Source: Scybalousia_A sp045221575 (lineage in GTDB: Bacteria > Bacteroidota > Bacteroidia > Bacteroidales > P3). From it: 64,000 bases of DNA. The DNA is taken from contig JBGUWU010000005.1 of the NCBI GenBank assembly GCA_045221575.1, positions 1 through 64,000 on the forward strand. Reading direction: 5' to 3'. Shown in pieces: positions 50,993-60,045 of the stretch. Both the position numbers and the translations under genes were made by a program. The notes under the pieces were generated by a model. That model was not told where the DNA came from, did no database searches, and saw nothing but the letters and a program-made list of their open reading frames with translations. Position 1 is the stretch's first letter. Each line of letters opens with the position of its first letter.

Positions 50993-51292
50993 ATGTTTAA
51001 AAAGAAACAATATAGAGCAAAGGATTGGAGAAATGCGTTTTTATATCAAAATACACCTAATCCATTTAACCAAACAACAGAGATAAAATATTTTCTACCT
51101 GAAAACGTTAGTAATGCAAAGATATATGTATTTGATATGCAAGGAGCATTACAAATGACATTTTCTTTGACAGAAACAGGTTTTGGGATAATATCAATAA
51201 GTGCTTCACAACTAAATGCAGGAATGTATTTTTATACTCTTGTTGTAGATAATAAAGAAGTAGAAACTAAGAAAATGATACTAACAAATTAA
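50993..51292 (+). CDS. Orphan T9SS type A sorting domain (probable gene remnant)
   Basis: 99 aa consisting almost only of a T9SS C-terminal sorting domain: LYQNTPNPFNQTTEIKYFLP, then KIYVFDMQGALQMTF, LNAGMYFYTLVVDNKEVETK and KMILTN at the end. This kind of tail normally ends large secreted proteins such as tail-fibre-domain proteins. There is no signal peptide; the first 15 residues are Lys/Arg-rich (MFKKKQYRAKDWRNA). It may be the 3' remnant of a deleted gene, or a short expressed protein that cannot itself be exported. It precedes the C25 peptidase gene by 10 nt on the same strand. Confidence 0.65.
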   Translation: MFKKKQYRAKDWRNAFLYQNTPNPFNQTTEIKYFLPENVSNAKIYVFDMQGALQMTFSLTETGFGIISISASQLNAGMYFYTLVVDNKEVETKKMILTN

Positions 51293-51302
51293 AAAGAGAG
51301 TA

Positions 51303-53636
51303 ATGTTTATGAAAAAAACAATAATGTTGATAGTTAGTATTATCTATCTTTCACCCTTTCTATTTGCTCAAGAACGTATAAAGTGTAACCTATCATTTTC
51401 AGGATACACCATAGATAGTGTAGTATTAGGAACATCTATCTATAGTACTGTTAGACTGGATAGCATAGAAAATACAATTGATGGAGGTTATCCTGAACTG
51501 CCTGTAAAATATGTGCGGTTGTTGTTGCCGAAAGGTACTACATTAAAAAATTTATCAACCAGGGTGGGAGAAGAGTCTACTCAAGTTTTACCATATACCA
51601 TAAAAATAACAGAAACTCCTATAAGTATAGGTAGTGGCACTATTTCAGCAGACACATTAGACAACGCTTCGGATTCATATCCATCAAATAGAACAAAAAT
51701 AATGAGTGTTGAACATTTTAGAGGTAATACTATAGTCACAATAGCAGTTTATCCAATACTTTATTTTCCTAAAACGAATACCATATCTTTTGTGAATAGA
51801 CTCTCATTAGCATTGACTTATAGTAGGGAGGTAAAGTATAAACCTAATGATATGTATTTTGATGAGGAAGATAGATACGTATTATCGACAATGGTAGATA
51901 ATGCAAGTAATGTATCTAATTTTTCTCCTCTTAATATTATTCCTCCTATAAGCACAAATAGTTGTGAGTATGTAATTGTTACCCAAAGACGATTTATTAA
52001 AGCATTTAATGAGTTTATGGATTGGAAAAGGAGAAAGGGAGTAAGTATTACTGCTATTGCTATTGAAGACATACTAAGCAACCCACTTTATAGTGGTGAC
52101 TTGATTTCGGGAATTTATGATGATGCAGGAAAACTAAGACAATTTTTATATAATTCTTATCAAAATGGAATGAAGTATGTATTATTGGCTGGTGATAGTA
52201 TACCAATAAGATTTGCTGATAGAAGATATAGTACAGATTCAATAGATAATCATAGAATAATTCCTGCAGATTTATATTTTTCGGAATTTGATGGTAATTG
52301 GGATTCTAATAATGATGGCTGGTATGGCACATCTACAGACAATGTGGATTTTACTTCTGAAGTCTATATTGGCAGAATTATGCCTCGTAATGAAAGGGAA
52401 GTAAAGAATTGGATTCGAAAAATATTTACCTATGAAATAAATCCAGGAAATGGAGATGGTGAATATTTAACAAGAATGTTTTTTACTCAAGCAGACCATA
52501 TGCGGGAGAATGGTGGTGAAGTAGATCAATATTGGAAACCAAATATATCATGGATGAGTCCTAATGATTATACTGTATGGGATGAAATAGATAGTGAAGA
52601 ATTACCTATTTCCCCTAAAGGATCAGAGGTGATAAATGAGTTTAATACTCATTATGGTGTTTCTTCTTTCTTGGCCCACGGAGGGGCTAATAATGTTGCT
52701 GTATCTACTGCAGGAGAGAATGATGATAGCAAACCAAAGTACAAAATAACTTCTTTTGATAGTGATTATTCTTTTCAAATAATACAAGAAGAAGGTAATG
52801 GCTTTGATAATATGACAAATTATTGCTATCCCACCATCTTTTATTCTATGTCCTGTACAACAATGCCATTTGATTATAGCACACCAGATATTTCAGATTT
52901 TCTCATTGATTCAAGAACTATGGGAGATGCTTATACTTGTGTGGTGAAGGGTGGTGGTCCTGCATATCTTGGTAATACAAGATATGGGCATGTTGTTTTA
53001 TCATCTAATATGGCAGGTAAGTTTTTATCCGCTACTTCTATGAACTATTTTTATAATTTGGGGAAATTAGAAAGTTATTCGAAATCTAATACAAATGATA
53101 GTTTTATTAAATTTTCTCATAATCTTATGGGTTGTCCAGAGACGGAATTATGGACGGCAATACCAGAACAAATAAACAATCCCACTTGTTATTATGATGA
53201 AACAACAAACAAGTTATATCTTATATCTGGGACTTCGGGTGTTAAAGTTTGTGTTAAAAGTGCATTGGATAATGGTAACTCATATTATAATGTAGTAAAT
53301 ATGTCAAATAATTCATCCTTAATTCTAAATAATGTGCCTAAGTATTATAATGCTACATTTACCAAACATAACTATTTACCTTTTATTGTTAATCCTGAGA
53401 ATATTTTCATACAAAATGTCACATGGAATGATGATAGAGTTATTAGTTCTGATAAATTTAGCATAGGTACTCAAGTGACAGATTTAGAACCGTATGGAGA
53501 TGTTGTGATAGATTCTTCATCTAATATTTTATTAAAGATGGAAGACTATGTAGAAATATTTAATAATTTTGAAGTAAAATTAGGAGCAAATTTTGAAATA
53601 AAGAAAGGAGCAAACTATGAAATCAGTTGCGAATAA
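51303..53636 (+). CDS. Gingipain-like C25 family cysteine peptidase
   Basis: 777 aa from ATG at 51303 (or 51309). Signal peptide (MKKTIMLIVSIIYLSPFLFAQ), an N-terminal prodomain-like region (DGGYPELPVKYVRLLLPKGTT), then the C25 domain: EYVIVTQRRFIKAFNEFMDW, AGDSIPIRF, SEVYIGRIMPRNE, catalytic His459 in FLAHGG and Cys518 in SMSCTT. It resembles gingipains of Porphyromonas and is presumably secreted and proteolytic. A normal T9SS sorting tail is not visible; the C-terminus is a short beta repeat (FEVKLGANFEIKKGANYEIS). It overlaps the next gene by 20 nt. Confidence 0.9.
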   Translation: MFMKKTIMLIVSIIYLSPFLFAQERIKCNLSFSGYTIDSVVLGTSIYSTVRLDSIENTIDGGYPELPVKYVRLLLPKGTTLKNLSTRVGEESTQVLPYTIKITETPISIGSGTISADTLDNASDSYPSNRTKIMSVEHFRGNTIVTIAVYPILYFPKTNTISFVNRLSLALTYSREVKYKPNDMYFDEEDRYVLSTMVDNASNVSNFSPLNIIPPISTNSCEYVIVTQRRFIKAFNEFMDWKRRKGVSITAIAIEDILSNPLYSGDLISGIYDDAGKLRQFLYNSYQNGMKYVLLAGDSIPIRFADRRYSTDSIDNHRIIPADLYFSEFDGNWDSNNDGWYGTSTDNVDFTSEVYIGRIMPRNEREVKNWIRKIFTYEINPGNGDGEYLTRMFFTQADHMRENGGEVDQYWKPNISWMSPNDYTVWDEIDSEELPISPKGSEVINEFNTHYGVSSFLAHGGANNVAVSTAGENDDSKPKYKITSFDSDYSFQIIQEEGNGFDNMTNYCYPTIFYSMSCTTMPFDYSTPDISDFLIDSRTMGDAYTCVVKGGGPAYLGNTRYGHVVLSSNMAGKFLSATSMNYFYNLGKLESYSKSNTNDSFIKFSHNLMGCPETELWTAIPEQINNPTCYYDETTNKLYLISGTSGVKVCVKSALDNGNSYYNVVNMSNNSSLILNNVPKYYNATFTKHNYLPFIVNPENIFIQNVTWNDDRVISSDKFSIGTQVTDLEPYGDVVIDSSSNILLKMEDYVEIFNNFEVKLGANFEIKKGANYEISCE

Positions 53637-54519
53637 AATGATGTTATGTTTAGTGCTTGGCATACTATGTTTAAACCTTAAAGCACAAGATTATGAGTAT
53701 AAACCATTAGTAAAGTCTAATGCTTATTGGGTATGGGATCAGAATAGTGGCAACAATGTATATTATCGTACTGTCAGAATTTTAGATGAAGATACAATTA
53801 TAAATGATGTATCGTACAAAAAAGTTGTTTATTATGAATACGGTTGTAATTATTTCACAGGCAGCGTTATCAGAGAAGAAGAATATGCGCTTGGAATGAG
53901 AGAAGAAGATTCGAAAGTATATCGTACTTTTCCACATGGGGATGGAGAACAACTATTGTATGACTTTTCACTTTCTGTTGGTGATAGTATGGATATAGTT
54001 GAGAGTGAAGGCTTATTTTACTTACGTTTGGTATCTATTGAAGATACAATCTTAAACAACAACATATACAAACGTTTTAACTTTACTTATTGTTGCTCGG
54101 AGGAGGATTGTACTAACGATGTTATTGTTTGTTCTTGGATAGAAGGAATAGGTAATATTGACGGTCTTTTCTATAATCTGATATATTATGTCATTCCATC
54201 AGATGATGGAGGTAATTTGCGTTGTTATGAATATGATGGAGATTTGGTATATCATAATAGCGATTGGTATGATGGTTGCGAAAATTATTTAGAAATAAAA
54301 GGAGTAGAAGAAGATGAAATAGTTTTTTATCCAAATCCAGCAAAAGAGTACATAACTTTAGAAGCAGAAGATGATATATTTATTTTTAATTCTCTTGGGC
54401 AAGAAGTAAAGCAAGTAAGAGCTACAAAAGGAAAAATAACAATAAATATTTCAAATTTTCCACAAGGAATCTACTACCTAAAAGCAGGAAACAAAAGACA
54501 AAAACTTGTTAAACAATAA
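53617..54519 (+). CDS. Secreted protein with T9SS type A sorting domain
   Basis: 300 aa. Signal peptide (MKSVANKMMLCLVLGILCLNLKAQ), a passenger of about 200 aa with several cysteines (FTYCCSEEDCTND) of no recognised family, and a type A sorting tail: IVFYPNPAKEYITLEAEDD, then IFNSLGQEVKQV and GIYYLKAGNKRQKLVKQ. It is translocated by T9SS and probably surface-anchored. Its start lies inside the C25 peptidase gene (20-nt overlap), so the two are co-translated and may be functional partners, the smaller one carrying the sorting signal. Confidence 0.9.
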   Translation: MKSVANKMMLCLVLGILCLNLKAQDYEYKPLVKSNAYWVWDQNSGNNVYYRTVRILDEDTIINDVSYKKVVYYEYGCNYFTGSVIREEEYALGMREEDSKVYRTFPHGDGEQLLYDFSLSVGDSMDIVESEGLFYLRLVSIEDTILNNNIYKRFNFTYCCSEEDCTNDVIVCSWIEGIGNIDGLFYNLIYYVIPSDDGGNLRCYEYDGDLVYHNSDWYDGCENYLEIKGVEEDEIVFYPNPAKEYITLEAEDDIFIFNSLGQEVKQVRATKGKITINISNFPQGIYYLKAGNKRQKLVKQ

Positions 54520-54528
54520 ATCCTTAAC

Positions 54529-54565
54529 AAAAAAGCGACTATTAAATAAAAATAGTCGCTTTTTT
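54529..54565. terminator. Bidirectional terminator
   Basis: Stem AAAAAAGCGACTATT with AATAGTCGCTTTTTT, 7-nt loop. It lies between the convergent T9SS-cluster gene and plsC gene, with A and T runs suited to both strands. Confidence 0.88.
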
Positions 54566-54580
54566 ATATTTGATAACAGA

Positions 54581-55141
54581 TTACTCTTGTGGAGTTAGGT
54601 TAAAACCTTCAGGGTGTTTTGCACTTATCCCTCTGTAAAAATTTTCTATAGCAACAAAATCTTCAGCGTAGTTGCCTGTAGGATATATAGGCGTTGGGTT
54701 TATACCACATTCTTTCTTCTTGTAGTCTATCCAAGCCATAAAGATAGGTTTATTGCTTTGTTGTGCTATAAAATAATATCCTTTCTTCCAATTATTAGTA
54801 CGTTTTCTTGTACCCTCTGGAGTAAGGACAAGAGAGAAGTTTTTATTATCTTTCAGTTCTTTAATAATATCATCAAAGAAACCTTTGCCGTCTTTACCTC
54901 TATTTACAGGCACTGCACCTAAGCCTCTAAGCACAAAGCCAAGAGGAAAGAAAAATAACTCTTTCTTTATAAGGAAGTGGCAGTTTATACCTAAACCCCA
55001 AAGACCTGCTCTGCCAATAACAAAGTCCCACATAGAAGTATGAGGAGCTTCAATAATAACGGCGTTTTTCATCTTTACGTCAAAATCTCCATAAAGACGA
55101 AAACCGCCGAGTTTTAAAATAAATCTACCTAATCGTTTCAT
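54581..55141 (-). CDS. 1-acyl-sn-glycerol-3-phosphate acyltransferase (PlsC-like)
   Basis: 186 aa, membrane-associated acyltransferase. The HX4D motif is HTSMWD (EAPHTSMWDFVIGRAG), the substrate motif is LTPEGTRKRTNNW, and VPVNRGKDGKG lies between. It is shorter than typical PlsC (about 240 aa), as in many Bacteroidota paralogues, so it may act on another acyl acceptor. Start and stop codons overlap by one base with ackA, so the two are translationally coupled. Confidence 0.9.
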   Translation of the reverse strand: MKRLGRFILKLGGFRLYGDFDVKMKNAVIIEAPHTSMWDFVIGRAGLWGLGINCHFLIKKELFFFPLGFVLRGLGAVPVNRGKDGKGFFDDIIKELKDNKNFSLVLTPEGTRKRTNNWKKGYYFIAQQSNKPIFMAWIDYKKKECGINPTPIYPTGNYAEDFVAIENFYRGISAKHPEGFNLTPQE

Positions 55142-56343
55142 TATTTTGAAAGTTCGTAGGTGTCTTTTGCGATAACATATTCTTCATCTGTTGTTACAGA
55201 AAGAATCTTCACTGTACTTTCAGGTGTAGAGATAACGCCATCTTGTCCTGCCATTTGTTCATTAACTTTCTTGTCAATGATAGCACCAAGGAACTCTAAG
55301 CCATTGCAAATCTCTTGTCTTTGCCACCAAGCGTTTTCTCCGATGCCTCCTGTGAAAAGGATAATATCTACACCACCCATAGCAGCAGCATAAGCACCAA
55401 TATATTTCTTTACTCTGTAAGCAAAGACATCAAAAGCATTGCTTTCTCTTTCTTTACCCTCTCGTTTAGCAGCCATAATATCTCTCATATCTACTACGCC
55501 ACCTGTCAAACCTTTTAAACCACATTGTTTGTTAAGGAAGTTGTTAGTTTGTTTGTAATCCCAACCTTCTTTTTCTGCAATGTATAACAAAGCTCCAACA
55601 TCTAAATCACCACAACGAGAACCCATAACCAAACCTTCCAATGGAGTAAATCCCATAGAAGTGTCTATACTTTCACCATTCTTTACTGCACATATAGAAG
55701 CACCACTACCAAGATGGCAAGAAATAATCTTAGCATTTTTTACGTCCATGCCAACCATTTTAGCTGCTTTTGGAGCAACAAAACGGTGTGATGTTCCGTG
55801 AAAACCGTATCTACGTATTCTGTCGTTTAGATAATATTCATAAGGAATACCATAAAGAAAAGCTTCTTTTGGCATAGTGTGATGGAAAGCTGTATCAAAT
55901 ACTGCTACCTGTGGTTTGCCAGGAAGAAGAGCTTGCATAGCTTCAATACCTGCAAGGTTGCCAGGAGTATGCAAAGGAGCCAAAGGAGTAAGTTCTCTGA
56001 TGCTGTTCTTTACATCGTCATTAACAAGAACACTCTTAGTGAATTTTTCTCCACCATGTGCTACTCTATGTCCGCAAGCTTGAATCTCGTCCAAAGATTT
56101 GATAACTCCTAATTTTTCATCAGTAAGAGCCTTTAGAACAATGTTGATTCCTGCTTTGTGATCAGCGATAGGCAATTGTTCATAATGTTTTTCTCCATTG
56201 GCTTTGTGAGTAAATTCTCCCATCTCTAAGCCAATTCTTTCCAAAAGACCTTTTGCCAAAAGTTTTGACTCATTGTCATTGATAATATCTATCAACTGGT
56301 ATTTGATAGATGAACTTCCGCAATTTAAAACAAGTATTTTCAT
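55141..56343 (-). CDS. ackA: Acetate kinase
   Basis: Forms ATP and acetate from acetyl-phosphate. 400 aa from the ATG at 56343 (MKILVLNCGSSSIKYQL); an in-frame ATG at 56388 lies inside the ychF coding region and is rejected. Motifs: PLAPLHTPGNLAGIEA, YGFHGTSHRFVA, SCHLGSGASICAV (phosphate binding), and LFTGGIGENAWWQR near the C-terminus. The usual partner pta is not adjacent. It lies 37 nt after ychF and is co-transcribed with it and with plsC. Confidence 0.97.
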   Translation of the reverse strand: MKILVLNCGSSSIKYQLIDIINDNESKLLAKGLLERIGLEMGEFTHKANGEKHYEQLPIADHKAGINIVLKALTDEKLGVIKSLDEIQACGHRVAHGGEKFTKSVLVNDDVKNSIRELTPLAPLHTPGNLAGIEAMQALLPGKPQVAVFDTAFHHTMPKEAFLYGIPYEYYLNDRIRRYGFHGTSHRFVAPKAAKMVGMDVKNAKIISCHLGSGASICAVKNGESIDTSMGFTPLEGLVMGSRCGDLDVGALLYIAEKEGWDYKQTNNFLNKQCGLKGLTGGVVDMRDIMAAKREGKERESNAFDVFAYRVKKYIGAYAAAMGGVDIILFTGGIGENAWWQRQEICNGLEFLGAIIDKKVNEQMAGQDGVISTPESTVKILSVTTDEEYVIAKDTYELSK

Positions 56344-56380
56344 TATCGTATTTTTTTTGATTTGTTTAATATTAAGGTTT

Positions 56381-57484
56381 CTAAACATTAAATCTGAAGT
56401 GCATTATATCGCCATCTTGAACAACATAATCTTTTCCTTCTATGGCTATCTTGCCAGCCTCTTTGCAAGCAGCCTCACTTCTATAATGTACATAGTCATC
56501 ATACTTTATCACTTCTGCACGTATAAATCCTTTTTCAAAGTCAGAGTGTATTACTCCGGCACATTGAGGGGCTTTATCTCCCTTGTGGAAAGTCCAAGCA
56601 CGAGTCTCTTTTGGTCCAGTGGTAAGAAAAGTCTCAAGGTTCAACATCTTGTAAGCAGATTTTATCAAACGATTTACTCCACTTTCTTTTAAACCTAACT
56701 CTTCTAAGAACATAAGTTTTTCTTCGTAAGTATCTAACTCAGCGATGTCTTCTTCTGTTTTGGCTGCTATGATAAGAACTTCTGCATGTTCTTTTTCTGC
56801 CATGGCTTTCACGCTATCAACGTAAGCATTGCCTTCTTTGCAACTTTTTTCATCAACATTGCAAACATATAATATAGGCTTTGCAGTAAGTAGGCATAGT
56901 TCTTTGGCTGCAAGTGTTAGATCTTTATTGTCAAAAGTTATCTCTCTTGCATTCTTTCCTTGTTCTAATATTTCTTTATATGCTTTGATAACTTCAAAAC
57001 TATCTTTGGCTTTCTTATCTCCTCCAACCTTAGCAATCTTTTCTGTTTTTGCATAACGAGATTCTATTGTTTCCAAATCCTTAAGTTGAAGTTCCATATC
57101 TATTATTTCCTTATCTCTGATAGGATCAACACTTCCATCTACATGAACAATATTGTCATCGTCAAAACAACGTAAAACCTCTATTATAGCATCGCACTCT
57201 CTTATGTTTCCTAAGAATTTGTTTCCTAATCCTTCACCTTTGCTTGCTCCTTTAACCAAGCCAGCAATATCTACGATTTCTACTGTTGTAGGAACTATTT
57301 TTTCAGGTTTATCTATCTCAGCTAAGATATTCAAACGTTCGTCTGGTACGCTTATCATACCAACGTTTGGCTCAATAGTGCAGAAAGGAAAATTTGCAGA
57401 CTGAGCCTTGGAGTTACTTAGACAATTAAATAAAGTTGATTTGCCTACATTAGGCAAACCAACTATACCACACTTTAATGACAT
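56381..57484 (-). CDS. ychF: Redox-regulated ATPase YchF (Obg-like)
   Basis: 367 aa. P-loop GLPNVGKSTLFNCLSNS, DIAGLVKGASKGEGLGN, and G4 NVDEKS in place of the NKxD that would favour GTP; YchF/OLA1 proteins use ATP. A C-terminal TGS domain contains TWTFHKGDKAPQCAGVIHSDF-type sequence (here AWTFHKGDKAPQCAGVIH). It binds ribosomes and relates to oxidative stress. It begins 12 nt after tig, in the tig-ychF-ackA-plsC unit. Confidence 0.97.
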   Translation of the reverse strand: MSLKCGIVGLPNVGKSTLFNCLSNSKAQSANFPFCTIEPNVGMISVPDERLNILAEIDKPEKIVPTTVEIVDIAGLVKGASKGEGLGNKFLGNIRECDAIIEVLRCFDDDNIVHVDGSVDPIRDKEIIDMELQLKDLETIESRYAKTEKIAKVGGDKKAKDSFEVIKAYKEILEQGKNAREITFDNKDLTLAAKELCLLTAKPILYVCNVDEKSCKEGNAYVDSVKAMAEKEHAEVLIIAAKTEEDIAELDTYEEKLMFLEELGLKESGVNRLIKSAYKMLNLETFLTTGPKETRAWTFHKGDKAPQCAGVIHSDFEKGFIRAEVIKYDDYVHYRSEAACKEAGKIAIEGKDYVVQDGDIMHFRFNV

Positions 57485-57496
57485 ATTAATAATGTA

Positions 57497-58897
57497 TTAT
57501 TTTTTATCAGATTTCTTTGCTGACTCATCGGCTTTTTGTACTTCTTTGATAAATTCGTCTGAATTTACTTTCTTAACATTTACAGAAGTCTTGTCTTTTA
57601 GTATTTGAGTCATTTGTCTGTCAAGTAAGAAATTATAAACTTGTTGAGTTTGTTCTCTCTCATTTAACATATCTTTTGCAATCTTGTCTAACCTTTGGTC
57701 AAACTCTTTCTGTTGTTCTTCTGTTTGGTCAGGCATAGGAGGGAAATAGTTAGGTAAAAGTTCTGTTTTATAATAATTGATTATATCTTCATCTTTTACT
57801 TTTATGTCGTTTTCCTCTATTATCTTACCCTCTATAAGTTGCCATTTAACACCATCAAGATATTTGTCAGCATCTTTTTCTATTGTTTCCTTAGTCATCT
57901 TACCTTCAGATGTCTCAACTAACCAACGTTTCAAAAATTCTTCAGGAAGATCTATCTTAGTATTCTTTACAAGCTGTTCACTAACTTTATTAAGGAAGTA
58001 GTTATCAGATTGTTGAGTGTATGTCTTGCAAATATCTTCTTTTGCTACTTGAACAAATTCTGCCTCAGTTTTAATATCTTTGTCTTTGTAAGCACGTTTA
58101 AAGAACTCTTCGTTCATTTCTGCCATATTCATTCTTTGAATATTGTCTATAGTGTATGAACAGTCTGAAGTAAATTCTTTGCATTCCTCTGCTGTCTTAT
58201 GTAAAACAGTAGCAAGTTGATTAACGTCTTTGAATGCTTTGTGAGGTTTGAATGTTATTTTAGCATCTTTCTTTTTTCCAATGAATTTGTCTTTTATAGT
58301 CTTTAAAGCTATACGATCTACAAAGATAGTAGCGTTAGTGTCTATTCCGTTTTCTTTCTTTGTACCATCTTCTTCTAATTCCTCTAAATGACCATAAAGC
58401 ATATCTTTTTCACCCACTGTTTCAGGATTTTCTAATTTACCATAACGTAAACGAATATCCTCAACAAACTTATTTAGGTTTTCTTCTGTAGGCTCTATTT
58501 CGAAAAGAGTTGTCTTTTCTTTCTTTAAATCAAGGGTGAATTCTGGTTGAACAGCAATATCAAAATAAAAAGCAAAAGTTGTATCAGTGTCCCAATCAAT
58601 CTTTGGAGTCTTTTCATTGTTTGCCAATGGAGAACCTAATACCTTGATCTTATTGTCTGAAATATATTTGTAAAGATTATCAGACATTAGTCTTTCTACT
58701 TCTTGTGCCTTGATAGGAGTTTCATACATTTTCTTAACCATTGCTAAAGGCACTTGACCAGGACGGAAACCTGGCATATTTACTTTTTTTCTTTGATCTT
58801 TAAGTTGTTTTTCTACTTGCTCTCTATAGTCGCTCTCCTGTAATTCTATTTTCAAAGAGAAAGTTAAATCTCCTGTTTTTTCTTGACTTACGTTCAT
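57497..58897 (-). CDS. tig: Trigger factor
   Basis: Ribosome-associated chaperone that meets nascent chains. 466 aa. The N-terminal ribosome-binding domain has the signature NMPGFRPGQVPLAMVKKM (GFRxGxxP); the PPIase domain spans about residues 155-240 but is poorly conserved (EKDMLYGHLEELEEDG), as in Bacteroidota; the C-terminal arm domain is helical and ends in a Lys-rich tail (ADESAKKSDKK). It is first gene of a unit with ychF, ackA and plsC, led by a consensus promoter. clpP/clpX, common neighbours of tig, are not adjacent. Confidence 0.94.
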   Translation of the reverse strand: MNVSQEKTGDLTFSLKIELQESDYREQVEKQLKDQRKKVNMPGFRPGQVPLAMVKKMYETPIKAQEVERLMSDNLYKYISDNKIKVLGSPLANNEKTPKIDWDTDTTFAFYFDIAVQPEFTLDLKKEKTTLFEIEPTEENLNKFVEDIRLRYGKLENPETVGEKDMLYGHLEELEEDGTKKENGIDTNATIFVDRIALKTIKDKFIGKKKDAKITFKPHKAFKDVNQLATVLHKTAEECKEFTSDCSYTIDNIQRMNMAEMNEEFFKRAYKDKDIKTEAEFVQVAKEDICKTYTQQSDNYFLNKVSEQLVKNTKIDLPEEFLKRWLVETSEGKMTKETIEKDADKYLDGVKWQLIEGKIIEENDIKVKDEDIINYYKTELLPNYFPPMPDQTEEQQKEFDQRLDKIAKDMLNEREQTQQVYNFLLDRQMTQILKDKTSVNVKKVNSDEFIKEVQKADESAKKSDKK

Positions 58898-58946
58898 TGT
58901 ATTAAAAATCTTTTATCTGTTTTATTATTTATCTTTTATTTTCGTG

Positions 58947-58976
58947 CAAAATTACAAAGAAATATTGTATTACAAA
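58947..58976 (-). promoter_or_regulatory. tig promoter
   Basis: Minus strand TTTG (58976-58973), 18-nt spacer, TAATTTTG (58954-58947): a consensus promoter 49 nt before the tig ATG, located just past the stop of the upstream lipoprotein gene. Confidence 0.8.
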
Positions 58977-58984
58977 AAAATTAT

Positions 58985-60016
58985 CTATTCAACAATGGTA
59001 ATCACTTTCTTTAACTCTATCCAGAAACTGCTTGACACGTTTGATTGATTGATAACTTTAGAAGCTATATTTCTTGAAGCAAACAAACCATAACCATTAC
59101 GGATATTAGAATACATAGGTTTGTAGTTCAAAGAAGTTTGAGCAGCATTGTTAGCAGACATATAATCTGCCATATCCTTGTTACTACCATATACCTTTAT
59201 AACAAAGTTGTGTGTGGCTGTTGGCTTGATTTTAGTTTGACCTTTTTTATTTAGTTCTTCTTTTATTTTAAGAATAAGATCATTAATGGTTACACGGATA
59301 GAGTTATCTTGTTGTGTTGTTCCGCTTACTGCTCTTGACATTATAGGCATACTGACAGAATCTACAACGTTTGTTCCATCTTTGCCATAATAGAACACAA
59401 TATCCATTTGAAAAAACTTTGCTTTGTTTAGTTCTGATGCACTATTATTACTGTAACCGGTCCAATGAATATCTTTGAAATCATCTAAATGATTAGGACT
59501 ATTAACGTTCGCTACTTGAAATCTTAAATCTGAAGAAGTAATCTCAAACTCATTAACCATATAAGTAGAAGAGGAAACTGTTAATCCTGTTTTAAGGTTT
59601 TTTATTACAAGTTTATAGAAAGTATAGTTTTGCAATTCATTTTTAGTTACACAATAATATATAGGGCTGCTTCCGTTAGAATAAAACGTGCCATTGTTTT
59701 TTTCTCTTGTAGTATAAGAAAAAGAGAATGTTTTTTTTGCATTGTTAGTGTCGTCTAAGGTATAAGCATAAAGTTTTACATCTAAATCTCCATCTTGATA
59801 ATAGATGCTATCTTTGTTACTCGCATATTCAACAGCATTACCTTTGCCAAGAAAACATCTTTCTATTCTTACAAATGTTGTATCTGAGTTTTTATCTAAA
59901 AGACAATAAACCATCATCTGTTCAGAATAATCTCCCTCCGGAGAGAACTCTGCTTCACAAGCTGCAAGAGTGAAGAGTATTAAAACCAAAGACAATGCAA
60001 AATAAAACTTTTTCAT
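58985..60016 (-). CDS. DUF4249-like lipoprotein
   Basis: 343 aa from the ATG at 60016 (MKKFYFALSLVLILFTLAACEAE), which gives a clean lipobox (LAAC, Cys20); the frame stays open to 60070, overlapping the arcC end, and is rejected as the start. The mature protein begins FSPEGDYSEQMMVYCLLDKN, then DTTFVRIERCFLGKGNAVEY and GDLDVKLYAY, a pattern like the DUF4249 family seen with TonB-dependent receptors. No receptor gene is near. Outer-membrane lipid anchoring is likely. The family assignment is tentative. Confidence 0.72.
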   Translation of the reverse strand: MKKFYFALSLVLILFTLAACEAEFSPEGDYSEQMMVYCLLDKNSDTTFVRIERCFLGKGNAVEYASNKDSIYYQDGDLDVKLYAYTLDDTNNAKKTFSFSYTTREKNNGTFYSNGSSPIYYCVTKNELQNYTFYKLVIKNLKTGLTVSSSTYMVNEFEITSSDLRFQVANVNSPNHLDDFKDIHWTGYSNNSASELNKAKFFQMDIVFYYGKDGTNVVDSVSMPIMSRAVSGTTQQDNSIRVTINDLILKIKEELNKKGQTKIKPTATHNFVIKVYGSNKDMADYMSANNAAQTSLNYKPMYSNIRNGYGLFASRNIASKVINQSNVSSSFWIELKKVITIVE

Positions 60017-60045
60017 TTTTTCTTTATTTTTTACAATAAAATTTG

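Noticed and set aside
56344..56388. Upstream start for acetate kinase at 56388.
   Set aside because: It lies within the 3' end of ychF and would add 15 residues not found in the family; the ATG at 56343 gives the canonical MKILVLNCGSSS start.
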